A DNA stretch of 45,769 bases, taken from a virus. The stretch is taken from positions 1-45,769 of the IMG/VR virus record IMGVR_UViG_3300035670_000383; one strand, given 5' to 3'. Below the pieces are notes generated by a model. That model did not search any database, was not told where the DNA came from, and saw only the letters and a list, made by a program, of their open reading frames with translations. Positions 37,177-43,748 of this stretch are shown piece by piece (position 1 is the stretch's first letter; every line of letters starts with the position of its first letter). The position numbers were made by a program, and so were the translations under genes.

Positions 37177-37442
37177 TGCTGGGCCTCCAGCTCGGCGGCG
37201 ATGGCCTCGATTAAATCGTAAATACGGGCACCCTCGGCGGTTGTAAGAACTGGCACCACCTGCTCCGCAACGGCGCGGAGGGCGGCGGCAATGCCGCGAC
37301 GGTCTATGCAATGGACGCAACCGTTCCAGCTGGGATCGTTCGGGTGGCATGGAGGATTGTTCACGGCGCTCCACTCAAACAGGCAGCGTTCCTGGGCTTG
37401 AGCGGTGAGCACCGCCTGTGCTGCGGGAGAGAGGTCAGTCAT
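37173..37442 (-). CDS. Cys-containing hypothetical protein, 89 aa
   Basis: MTDLSPAAQAVLTAQAQERC, then PPCHPNDPSWNGCVHCIDRR and a helical end. The Cys/His spacing (C..CH...C..C) could hold a zinc ion. The AAQAVL...A...RGIAAALRAVAEQV segments are common in phage proteins of Synechococcus. Function unknown. Confidence 0.55.
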   Translation of the reverse strand: MTDLSPAAQAVLTAQAQERCLFEWSAVNNPPCHPNDPSWNGCVHCIDRRGIAAALRAVAEQVVPVLTTAEGARIYDLIEAIAAELEAQQ

Positions 37443-37615
37443 CGCTGCACAAGGCGGAGGAGCGTAAAGCTGAGGTGCGCCACGACGATCAGCGTCACCA
37501 TGTTCAGGGCCACGGATAGGGCGATGAGCTGGCCGGCAAGGGCAGCCCACGGCACACGGGCAGGCCGGCGCCTGCGGGGATAGATCGGGAACGGCTTGAT
37601 GGTGGAACGGATCAT
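37439..37615 (-). CDS. Single-span membrane protein, 58 aa
   Basis: MIRSTIKPFPIYPRRRRPAR, then VPWAALAGQLIALSVALNMV and TLIVVAHLSFTLLRLVQR. Arg-rich cytoplasmic N-terminus and a long hydrophobic stretch (~24-54), one or two spans. ATGA overlaps on both sides. Confidence 0.55.
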   Translation of the reverse strand: MIRSTIKPFPIYPRRRRPARVPWAALAGQLIALSVALNMVTLIVVAHLSFTLLRLVQR

Positions 37616-37902
37616 TTCACTGTCGGGGGTGGGGTGGGGTGCCAGGTGCCGTCAGGGTGATGGAACTGGAGGGAGCCGGGGAGGCCTTTTTCCCAGCGGA
37701 TCTTGCCTAGACGGCGAAGGCTGTTGAGATGGTGCTGGGCCACGGAATGACTGCCCATGGCGAGGCCGCTGGCGATGTCTCGGTAGGAGGGCGGGCGGCC
37801 GTGGGTGCGGACGTAGGCCCCGATCCAGTCCAGAACTTGCTGTTGGCGAGCCAGGGCGTACCGCTGGCGGGCTGTGAGCGGATCGGGGGTGCTGACGGTC
37901 AT
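37612..37902 (-). CDS. LexA-type winged-helix DNA-binding protein without peptidase domain
   Basis: 96 aa. LTARQRYALARQQQVLDWIG, YVRTHGRPPSYRDIASGLAM and VAQHHLNSLRRLGKIRWE follow the LexA N-terminal domain closely (GxPPSxRxIAxxL...VxxHLxxLxxxGxI). The Ser/Lys autopeptidase half is missing. It could regulate phage promoters or interfere with host SOS control. First clear transcription-factor-like gene in this operon. Confidence 0.7.
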   Translation of the reverse strand: MTVSTPDPLTARQRYALARQQQVLDWIGAYVRTHGRPPSYRDIASGLAMGSHSVAQHHLNSLRRLGKIRWEKGLPGSLQFHHPDGTWHPTPPPTVK

Positions 37903-38075
37903 GTGGCTGTTTCCGAGGGGAGGAGGCTAATGACGGTGGAACCGGGGAAACGCTCCTCGAAATTGGCGACGATGGCGGAGGGCTCCCAGTTGGGCGGGAC
38001 CACCCAATCGTCGATGGTGGTGATGGTGTTGATGGGAGCGGACGGCGGGGGCTGGTAGATGAGTGTCCAGATCAT
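37899..38075 (-). CDS. Small hypothetical protein, 58 aa
   Basis: MIWTLIYQPPPSAPINTITT, then IDDWVVPPNWEPSAIVANFE and RFPGSTVISLLPSETAT. Alpha/beta pattern; overlap with the LexA-like gene by ATGA. Function unknown. Confidence 0.5.
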   Translation of the reverse strand: MIWTLIYQPPPSAPINTITTIDDWVVPPNWEPSAIVANFEERFPGSTVISLLPSETAT

Positions 38076-38236
38076 CGGGCGGCAGCGGTTTTGATGGTGT
38101 CTTGGATGCGGGTGAGACGGACCAGGATGTTGGAGAGGGCCTCGGGGCTGGCATGAGTGAGCATGTCCAGCTCGGTGAGAGTTTCGAGGCTGTCTACGTG
38201 GCGGGAGATTGCCGCCAGCGTCATAGATCCGGTCAT
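38072..38236 (-). CDS. Small helical protein, 54 aa
   Basis: MTGSMTLAAISRHVDSLETL, then DMLTHASPEALSNILVRLTR and IQDTIKTAAAR. Heptad-like helices. A second Met at residue 5 is an alternative start. ATGA overlaps. Confidence 0.5.
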   Translation of the reverse strand: MTGSMTLAAISRHVDSLETLTELDMLTHASPEALSNILVRLTRIQDTIKTAAAR

Positions 38237-38472
38237 TCCCAGCCCTCTGAGCCTTCGAGGTGCTCGACGTAGCGGGCAAGGTTCTTCATGTTGGTAGCCG
38301 CTGTCTCTAGGTGCTCGGCCCATGCGTAGATGTCGCTGGGCTTAACGATGCCCTGCAGGTTGAAGCGGTCGTCGTAGAGCCGCCCAGCGGCCTCTGAGAT
38401 GGGCTCGGCGTTGTTTTCAATGAACCGGGCACGTGCTGCTGATATCCGCTGGGTGACTTGAGGCTGTGTCAT
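38233..38472 (-). CDS. Hypothetical protein, 79 aa
   Basis: MTQPQVTQRISAARARFIEN, then EAAGRLYDDRFNLQGIVKPS and NMKNLARYVEHLEGSEGWE. Helical and soluble; second gene of the operon behind the 38792 promoter. Function unknown. Confidence 0.55.
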   Translation of the reverse strand: MTQPQVTQRISAARARFIENNAEPISEAAGRLYDDRFNLQGIVKPSDIYAWAEHLETAATNMKNLARYVEHLEGSEGWE

Positions 38473-38504
38473 GACGGGGGGAGGGTGATGGTGCGGGGCG
38501 GTGG

Positions 38505-38765
38505 TCAGGCGTTGCGCTCGGCAGCGCTTAGCGAAGGGTGCCGGCGGGGGTCGGCCTGATCGAGCGAGTCGAGGAGGTCGGCGGGGTCAGGGGCGGCAGC
38601 AGGGTAGCGCTGCACCGTGTAGGCGCTGTTGGCGTAAAGAGCGTGCATGGCCTCCAGTTCGTCGGCGCGGGCGTAGTCGTCGTGGTCGGCGTCAACGAAG
38701 GCCCAGAGGTCGTGGGTCTGGTCGGGGTTGGCAGGGGCGTCGGGGAGGACGGTGAAGGTGGCCAT
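38505..38765 (-). CDS. Acidic hypothetical protein, 86 aa, first gene of early operon
   Basis: MATFTVLPDAPANPDQTHDL, then WAFVDADHDDYARADELEAM. Strongly acidic. The ATG lies about 27 bases downstream of a well-formed promoter, so this is probably among the earliest expressed genes. Acidic early proteins often act on host DNA-binding enzymes, but nothing specific can be said. Confidence 0.6.
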   Translation of the reverse strand: MATFTVLPDAPANPDQTHDLWAFVDADHDDYARADELEAMHALYANSAYTVQRYPAAAPDPADLLDSLDQADPRRHPSLSAAERNA

Positions 38766-38791
38766 GGGGCGGTGGGATGTGGTGCTCCCTC

Positions 38792-38820
38792 ATAGTACAG
38801 CGTACGACCCGATCCCGCAA
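38792..38820 (-). promoter_or_regulatory. Sigma70-type promoter for leftward early operon
   Basis: On the minus strand TTGCGG (38815-38820), a 17-base spacer and TACTAT (38792-38797), about 27 bases upstream of the ATG at 38765. Same architecture as 42783-42811. Confidence 0.7.
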
Positions 38821-38922
38821 CCCGCCGCCGTCGCATTCCGTAACGTGCCCCTAGCGGCGCCCTGTGCCACGATGCCCCGACCGCTGGCCACAGCCGGCGG
38901 CACACACGACACCACGACACCA

Positions 38923-39570
38923 ATGGCCACTAAGCCTGCAGCTACGGAACGCCCTGCCGTCAAGGCGCTCAACATCACACCGCCCGATTTCAGGACCATT
39001 TCCTTTGAGATCGAGGGCACCGCGCCCCTCGTTATCAATCGGTTCTCCGCTAAGGCAATGGAAATGATCCGCGCCACCCAGGAGGCCGGCTCCACTGCCA
39101 AGTCGAAGAAGACCCGAGAAGCGAAGAACTTTGATGCCCTCTTTGAGGACGCCAAACACGTCTCGGTTGATGGCTGGGAGGGGTTTGCCGCCAGCAGCAT
39201 CAGGAACGCCGGGATCTCAGCCTGTAAGGCGTGCGGGTATGTAATGACCCGCGCGAAACTTGCCTTCATGGTTGAAGCGGACGGGCTCGACCGGGTGGAC
39301 TTCTCCCCACTGATCCGGCTTACGAAAGGCACTGCGGTGCAGTGGGTTGCACCGACCCGTAACGCTACGGGGGTGGTTGATCTGCGCTCCCGTCCGATGT
39401 ACCCAGAGTGGGGCGCCACCCTGAGGATCCGCTACGACGCGGGGATGTTCACCGAAACCGATGTCGCGAACCTAATTGTCCGAATTGGGATGCAGGTTGG
39501 CATCGGTGAAGGGCGACCCGATAGCAAGAACAGCGCGGGCCTCGGCTACGGCTTGTTTCAGGTCGTCTGA
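38923..39570 (+). CDS. Conserved phage protein with RAMP-like Gly-rich loop
   Basis: 215 aa. ATG at 38923 chosen because its leader and first codons (GACACCAATGGCCACTAAGC) mirror the annealing-protein start. Conserved-looking blocks: FEIEGTAPLVINRFSAKAME, GWEGFAASSIRNAGISACKA, and the end GIGEGRPDSKNSAGLGYGLF. The last resembles the Gly-rich loop of RAMP (Cas6/Cas7-like) RNA-binding folds. I recall similar phage proteins of unknown function, but have not checked. Directly upstream of the GGCATGG array, so an RNA- or repeat-related role is the leading guess. Confidence 0.65.
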   Translation: MATKPAATERPAVKALNITPPDFRTISFEIEGTAPLVINRFSAKAMEMIRATQEAGSTAKSKKTREAKNFDALFEDAKHVSVDGWEGFAASSIRNAGISACKACGYVMTRAKLAFMVEADGLDRVDFSPLIRLTKGTAVQWVAPTRNATGVVDLRSRPMYPEWGATLRIRYDAGMFTETDVANLIVRIGMQVGIGEGRPDSKNSAGLGYGLFQVV

Positions 39571-39690
39571 TGAGCGCTGAAATGACAACGCAGGCGGCCG
39601 GCTCCCACGGCTGCCCCGTACACGGCATGGGAGGCTGGTGACGCATGGCAGCGATGCATAAGGAAAGGAATGGCGGGGTCCGTAGTGGCT

Positions 39691-40480
39691 GGCAAGGCGT
39701 GGCCCGATCAGGATTCGTCAGGAGTGCTCGGGCAAGACACGGAGCGGCTGGCAAGACATGGCCTGGACTGGCCCCGCGAGACACGGAGCGGCTGGCATGG
39801 AGGGACGTGGATCGTCGTCGATTGGCAAGGATCCGCAGGCATGGAGCGACGTGGATTACCAGGCGAGACACGGAGCGGCTGGCAAGGAGCGGCGTGGGCT
39901 CTCATCGAGAGGCGAGGATCCGCAGGCAGGGCGACGCTGGGACGGGCATTGCGCGTTTTGGCTCGGCAGGCATGGCGGCGCATGGACGGGCAACGTCTGT
40001 TCCGGCTCGGCAGGCGTGGATCTGCATTGCTGCGATCGGATGGGACTGTCCTGGAGCTGCTGGCATGGCTAGGTGGGCGTGCAACGTTGCGGCTGGCATG
40101 GATCGTCATGACCAGGTGGGCGTGAAACCTCACGGCAGGCATGGAGTCGCCCGGTCTGGATGCGCTTCGGCGGCATCGCAGGCATGGCACGGACTGGCTT
40201 TGCAGGGCCTCGCTCTGCGTGGCTGGCTTGGCTCGTCATGGAAACGCTTTGCTCGGCTTGCTTCGGCAGGCATGGCAGCGGACGCCACGACGTGGTAGGG
40301 CAGGCATGGCACGGCAAGGCTTGGGAGGGTGCAGCGTGGCAGGCATGGCTTGTCCCGGCGGCGTCCGGTCAGGCAGGGTTGGCAGGCACGGCGCGGGATC
40401 ACACGGTTCCGCAACGTCTGGCAGGCACGGCGCGTCATGTCGAGGCAAGGAAAGCGCTTCGCTTTGCTGGTCTGGCATGG
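39691..40480 (+). repeat. GGCATGG array with ~43-44-bp period
   Basis: Within a 1,038-bp gene-free stretch (39571-40608). Cores GGCATGG or one-base variants start at 39794, 39838, 39881, 39925, 39969, 40013, then 40062, 40095, 40138, 40181, 40225, 40269, 40313, 40342, 40385, 40424 and 40474. Most steps are 43 or 44 bases. A longer unit, GACACGGAGCGGCTGGCA, occurs at 39736, 39780 and 39867. Segments between cores are mostly unique. Long frames here are low-complexity on both strands and not convincing as proteins. A strong terminator follows at 40582. Confidence 0.75.
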
Positions 40481-40581
40481 CTTGCTATCGGAGGCCTGGC
40501 TGGCCCGGCGAGGTAACGACGGCGCGATGAGGCTTTGCCTTACGCGGCCGGCTACCACAGGCAGCCACTAAGCAGCAGAAT

Positions 40582-40607
40582 GGGGGGGCACATTGCTCCC
40601 CCTTTTT
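40582..40607 (+). terminator. Rho-independent terminator after the array
   Basis: GGGGGGGCA (40582-40590), loop CAT, TGCTCCCCC (40594-40602; one G-T pair), then five T (40603-40607). It ends one base before the ATG at 40609, so it terminates transcripts across the array or, if read through, controls the next gene. Confidence 0.85.
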
Positions 40608-40608
40608 C

Positions 40609-41184
40609 ATGGCCACCATGCACGACGACGGCCCGCAGTATTGCTACGCCGAGGGCCTAGAGGATGCGATTCGCTTTGGCATCGATGCCCAGGAGGCCGG
40701 GGAGGAGCTGGAGCGCATCAAACAGCGTGACAAGACGATCGTGCCGGAAGTGGTGGTTGATGAGGCACGGCCAGAGGATGCGGTGCTCCATCCGGCATTC
40801 GAGTGGGAGGATCCGGTGGCTGCTGAGCGTTACCGGGTGATTCAGGCGCGGCAGCTCATTAAGCGGGTGCGGGTGATCTGCCCTGAGCCCGTAGCAGAGC
40901 CGACCGTCCAGGCCCGAATTGCGATGCCTACGGCACCGGTTGAGCCGGCGATGACGGAGCACGACCCGCTGGCGCACGATCTGAGCAAGGCGGTGGGAGC
41001 CTTGGTGGAGACGAAACGGCAGCTGACGGAACTGAAGACAAAGGCGGCACGGCGGTTCGACCGCCGAAAAGTGATCGCGGCGGACATTGCGCTGGCCGAA
41101 ATCAAGGAGGCAGAAGAAAACCTGTCGTCAGCGCATGAGGCACTGACGGCAGGCAAGAGGGCAGCGGAGTGGGCTGGGCGGTGA
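40609..41184 (+). CDS. Conserved phage protein with HPAFEW motif
   Basis: 191 aa. YCYAEGLEDAIRFGIDAQEA, VVVDEARPEDAVLHPAFEWE and DPVAAERYRVIQARQLIKRV form a pattern I associate with a widespread phage protein of unknown function. The C-terminal ~70 residues are a helical coil (RQLTELKTKAARRFDRRKVI). The ATG (40609, alternative 40618) follows the terminator directly, an odd arrangement suggesting regulated read-through. It may be the partner of the RAMP-like gene across the array. Confidence 0.65.
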   Translation: MATMHDDGPQYCYAEGLEDAIRFGIDAQEAGEELERIKQRDKTIVPEVVVDEARPEDAVLHPAFEWEDPVAAERYRVIQARQLIKRVRVICPEPVAEPTVQARIAMPTAPVEPAMTEHDPLAHDLSKAVGALVETKRQLTELKTKAARRFDRRKVIAADIALAEIKEAEENLSSAHEALTAGKRAAEWAGR

Positions 41185-41187
41185 CGA

Positions 41188-41343
41188 TTACCAGTCGCCG
41201 GCTTGTAGGCAGCTGAGGAGGGTGGAACGGGGGCCGGTGAGTTCAAGGCCGGCCCTGATGGCGTCTGCGAGGGTGGCGGCCATGACCTCGACGGTGCCGG
41301 CAGTGGTGGTGACGCGCCAGGGGCGAAGGGGAAGCCATGTCAT
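41188..41343 (-). CDS. Small hypothetical protein, 51 aa
   Basis: MTWLPLRPWRVTTTAGTVEV, then MAATLADAIRAGLELTGPRS. Beta hairpin then helix; this layout (a short W..TT..G....A.T..DAI..A.EL) is seen in many small phage proteins. ATGA overlap with the coiled-coil gene. Last gene of this leftward operon. Confidence 0.5.
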   Translation of the reverse strand: MTWLPLRPWRVTTTAGTVEVMAATLADAIRAGLELTGPRSTLLSCLQAGDW

Positions 41344-42020
41344 CGGTCGCCATCCTGTTGCAGCACTGCATCGAGCACGTCTGCAGCCACAGTCCATGCG
41401 CTCCCGGCTCCAGCGTCTCCCCTGCGGAACCACGCCGCCACCTCGCGGATCGCGGCGCGGGCGTGAGTCCTCCCATAGCCCGCTGCTTCCAAGCGCTCCA
41501 CCAGCGAGCCAGCAGGGGCAGGCTTAGCGCGATCCATTTCAATTAGCCGATCTAGTTTGTCTTGACTCTGCTCTGCCAGCCGGCAATAGCTGGTCCCCTC
41601 GTCGCTGCTGACAATGTGGGGGCAAGTGGCGCCGTGATGGCGGCCTAGGTCGTAGACGGCGCGTAAGGCACGACAACCAAGATCATTACCGTCGTGGATA
41701 GAAACTGGCGTGTCATGCCACAGCTTGACCAGGTCCGCGTCTGTAGCTCGGGATGGCCTGTCGTTTTTGGATTTGTTTATTGGCAGCTCGGCGTCTTCAT
41801 CTTGGTGGCGCAGGTTGGCGCCAGCCTCAAGCGCTTCAATTCGGGCTTCGATTTCGCTATTAAAGGAGAGGTTGGCAGCAGACAAGGACTCAACTTCGGA
41901 TTCCAGCGCTTCAATGCGGGCGCGGAGTTCGAGGACGCAGGAGTAGCCGGCAAGTCCATCCAGGTCGCAAACTTCAAGGTGTGCCCACTGGTCAGGCGTG
42001 GCGCGATGCGGTGTGCTCAT
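41340..42020 (-). CDS. Coiled-coil protein, 226 aa
   Basis: MSTPHRATPDQWAHLEVCDL, then a coiled coil (~30-65) with VLELRARIEALESEVESLSA, a charged linker, WHDTPVSIHDGNDLGCRALR, and a helical C-terminus. The start at 42020 follows a GCCGGA hairpin. The middle and end vary in composition and the Asn/Lys-rich linker (NKSKNDRPSRATDADLVKLW) is less GC-rich. No function assigned. Confidence 0.55.
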   Translation of the reverse strand: MSTPHRATPDQWAHLEVCDLDGLAGYSCVLELRARIEALESEVESLSAANLSFNSEIEARIEALEAGANLRHQDEDAELPINKSKNDRPSRATDADLVKLWHDTPVSIHDGNDLGCRALRAVYDLGRHHGATCPHIVSSDEGTSYCRLAEQSQDKLDRLIEMDRAKPAPAGSLVERLEAAGYGRTHARAAIREVAAWFRRGDAGAGSAWTVAADVLDAVLQQDGDR

Positions 42021-42045
42021 TGGTGGATGGTGTTGGAAGGATGGT

Positions 42046-42070
42046 GCCGGATAGGCTCCGGCGGGCCGTG
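42046..42070. repeat. Intergenic GCCGGA/TCCGGC hairpin, copy 2
   Basis: GCCGGA-TAGGC-TCCGGC followed by GGGCCGTG, between the stop at 42080 and the start at 42020. Identical over 25 bases to copy 3. Confidence 0.7.
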
Positions 42071-42079
42071 GATGAGCGC

Positions 42080-42319
42080 TCAGCAATGCACTCCAGGACC
42101 GGCCGGCGTGCCGTCTTTGTGGGTATTGATTACCCAGCCGATTACAGCATCCCAGTCACGGCGGACTTTGCGGCCAGTGCCACCGAGGCGAAGCACTGCA
42201 CGCTTGCCTTTGCTAGGCGCGGACTCGTATTCGACAACGTGATACAGAAAGCCGCGAGGAGATTCCCAAATTTGGCCGATCTCAAAAACATCTCCGGTAT
42301 TGGGCGTGAAGGGTTTCAT
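42080..42319 (-). CDS. Small beta-rich hypothetical protein, 79 aa
   Basis: MKPFTPNTGDVFEIGQIWES, then PRGFLYHVVEYESAPSKGKR and VLRLGGTGRKVRRDWDAVIG. An SH3-like pattern (G.V..IGQIWESPRG..Y.V..Y). It is flanked on both sides by the repeated GCCGGA hairpin, as if on a cassette. Function unknown. Confidence 0.6.
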   Translation of the reverse strand: MKPFTPNTGDVFEIGQIWESPRGFLYHVVEYESAPSKGKRAVLRLGGTGRKVRRDWDAVIGWVINTHKDGTPAGPGVHC

Positions 42320-42340
42320 GGCTGCGATTGCGATGTAGGC

Positions 42341-42366
42341 GCCGGATAGGCTCCGGCGGGCCGTGG
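42341..42366. repeat. Intergenic GCCGGA/TCCGGC hairpin, copy 3
   Basis: Same sequence as copy 2, between the stop at 42370 and the start at 42319. Copies 2 and 3 bracket the small gene at 42080-42319. Confidence 0.7.
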
Positions 42367-42369
42367 TTG

Positions 42370-42735
42370 TCAGCCCCTGAGCGCTCGCTGCAGCGACGAC
42401 CGGCTGACCCCGCACAAGGCGGCGGCCTGGCGCTGGCTCATGCCGCTGCGAACCTTCGCCACGGCGCGGGCCATGGGGTCGCGGGGCGGGGCGATGGCAG
42501 CCGGCGGTGCGGCCGGGGCCAAGCGGTGGATGATCGGTCGCTGGACCGGCACCGGGGCAGGTGCTGGCGCCGGCTGGGGCCTGCGCACCAGTAAGGCGGT
42601 GGTGCTGTCGTTGAGGCGGTGGAGCCACTGGCCGGTGCAATATCCGGCGGTGTAGACGAACGCGGCAACGGCCGCGATGGAGCGGACGGCGGCCTCGATG
42701 TGGGGCGCCCAGTCAGTGGTGATAAAGGATTTCAT
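42370..42735 (-). CDS. Membrane-anchored helix-turn-helix protein
   Basis: 121 aa. N-terminal span (~15-40: VRSIAAVAAFVYTAGYCTG), a Pro/Ala linker (RRPQPAPAPAPVPVQRP), and a C-terminal resolvase/Psq-type HTH (MARAVAKVRSGMSQRQAAAL, CGVSRSSLQRALRG). The layout would tether a DNA site to the membrane. First gene behind the 42783 promoter. Possible roles: regulation, or anchoring of phage DNA. Confidence 0.65.
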   Translation of the reverse strand: MKSFITTDWAPHIEAAVRSIAAVAAFVYTAGYCTGQWLHRLNDSTTALLVRRPQPAPAPAPVPVQRPIIHRLAPAAPPAAIAPPRDPMARAVAKVRSGMSQRQAAALCGVSRSSLQRALRG

Positions 42736-42782
42736 GATGGGGGGGGGATGGTGCGGTGGATCGGGCTGTCCCCGATGCGTTC

Positions 42783-42811
42783 ATAGTACACCCTCCCGAC
42801 TCGGGGCGCAA
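42783..42811 (-). promoter_or_regulatory. Sigma70-type promoter for leftward operon
   Basis: On the minus strand TTGCGC (42806-42811), a 17-base spacer and TACTAT (42783-42788), ~48 bases before the ATG at 42735. Confidence 0.7.
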
Positions 42812-42868
42812 CGCCACCGCTTCACACACTGTCGCAAACCGACGCCGAAGAACTGATACGATGGCGTG

Positions 42869-42958
42869 GCTGCCGGGAGTGATGACCCCAGCAGTTCATG
42901 GCCGGCGGCGTGCTGCCGGTGATGGTGCAGGCAGGGGCCCCGGTTCGCCGGGGCCTTT
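42869..42958 (+). ncRNA. Candidate small RNA ending in a UUCG hairpin
   Basis: A TG-extended -10 (TGATACGAT, 42854-42862) lacks a good -35. About 75 bases later GGCCCCGG-TTCG-CCGGGGCC (42936-42955) is a perfect 8-bp stem with a stable tetraloop, then TTT. Overlaps the 3' end of the nuclease gene in antisense, so a regulatory antisense RNA is possible. Confidence 0.35.
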
Positions 42959-43345
42959 GCTGTTGCTGCCCATTCTCGACCGGATTACAGCCGCCACCTT
43001 CGGCAGCCAGATCCCACCCTGCGGGCCGATCATGTCGCCCGTCAACGGCACCACCACCCAGCCGCCTGCTGCTGCCGTGAGGGCCTTGATGGCGTCCCGC
43101 TGGATGCCGGTGCCCGTGCTGTGACCAGACGTTACCCAGGTTCCGCCCTGCACCTCGACCACGACCCGCGCATCAGGCCAAGCGAAGTCCGCCACGAATG
43201 CCCGCCGCACCTTGGCTAGGCCCAGTGCCTTGCGCTCCGATGCCCATGCCTCCCAGGGGGGGATCGTCACCTCACGCAAAAAGGGGAGGCTCGGGTAAAG
43301 CCTCCCCCACTGGTCTGCAAACTGGGCCTCCAGCTTGCTAGGCAT
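42896..43345 (-). CDS. PD-(D/E)xK endonuclease, phage recombination type
   Basis: 149 aa. RRAFVADFAWPDARVVVEVQ, then GGTWVTSGHSTGTGIQRDAI shows the D...E-x-Q-GG core of phage resolvase-like endonucleases (Asp~53, Glu~63, Gln~65), with a helix carrying K/R after it. TGATG overlap with SSB and next in line to the annealing protein, so it probably cleaves recombination intermediates. The last ~25 residues are Pro/Arg-rich and lie over the candidate small-RNA hairpin. Confidence 0.75.
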   Translation of the reverse strand: MPSKLEAQFADQWGRLYPSLPFLREVTIPPWEAWASERKALGLAKVRRAFVADFAWPDARVVVEVQGGTWVTSGHSTGTGIQRDAIKALTAAAGGWVVVPLTGDMIGPQGGIWLPKVAAVIRSRMGSNSKGPGEPGPLPAPSPAARRRP

Positions 43346-43728
43346 CAGAAGGGCACTTCTTCTTCATCGGGTTCGCAGCTATCAAACCGCCCTGCTGCGG
43401 CAGCCGTGGCGGATGCTGCTCGAACGGTGCGCGAGGGGCTCGCTACTGACGTGGCCACGCATACCTGTTTGTAAACCTTCTTGCCAGTCTCCCTGTCGTT
43501 CCACGACTCAGTGGCGACTCTGCCGTGAATCTCCACGGCGTCGCCCTCTTTGAGGTCTGCGAGTGCCATGGCTTCATCGTCCCATGCGGTTACGTCAACC
43601 TTGTCGCCATATTGGCGACCGGGTGCCGGCGGGGTCTCGATGATGGCGGTGGTTTTAGCCTTGCCGCTGTCAAAGGGCTTGAAACGAGGGACAAACTTAA
43701 CGGTGCCGATCAGATGGACGCTGTTCAT
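43345..43728 (-). CDS. ssb: Single-stranded DNA-binding protein
   Basis: 127 aa. The OB-fold start MNSVHLIGTVKFVPRFKPFD, VDVTAWDDEAMALADLKEGD, VEIHGRVATESWNDRETGKK, a short linker and the acidic tip DEEEVPF, which in bacterial SSB (DDIPF) binds partner proteins. Between annealing protein and nuclease, a standard phage recombination set. Confidence 0.85.
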   Translation of the reverse strand: MNSVHLIGTVKFVPRFKPFDSGKAKTTAIIETPPAPGRQYGDKVDVTAWDDEAMALADLKEGDAVEIHGRVATESWNDRETGKKVYKQVCVATSVASPSRTVRAASATAAAAGRFDSCEPDEEEVPF

Positions 43729-43748
43729 GGTGTTTCGTGGTGGGATGA

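Noticed and set aside
39691-40480. Canonical CRISPR array
   Set aside because: The conserved core is only 7-12 bases and imperfect, spacing drifts, and no cas1 or cas2 is present. Kept as an unclassified array.
39645-40558. Long open frames on both strands within the GGCATGG array
   Set aside because: All are low-complexity translations of the repeat (Arg, Gly, Trp or Pro, Cys, His-rich), several frames are open at once, and none has domain-like sequence or a ribosome site.
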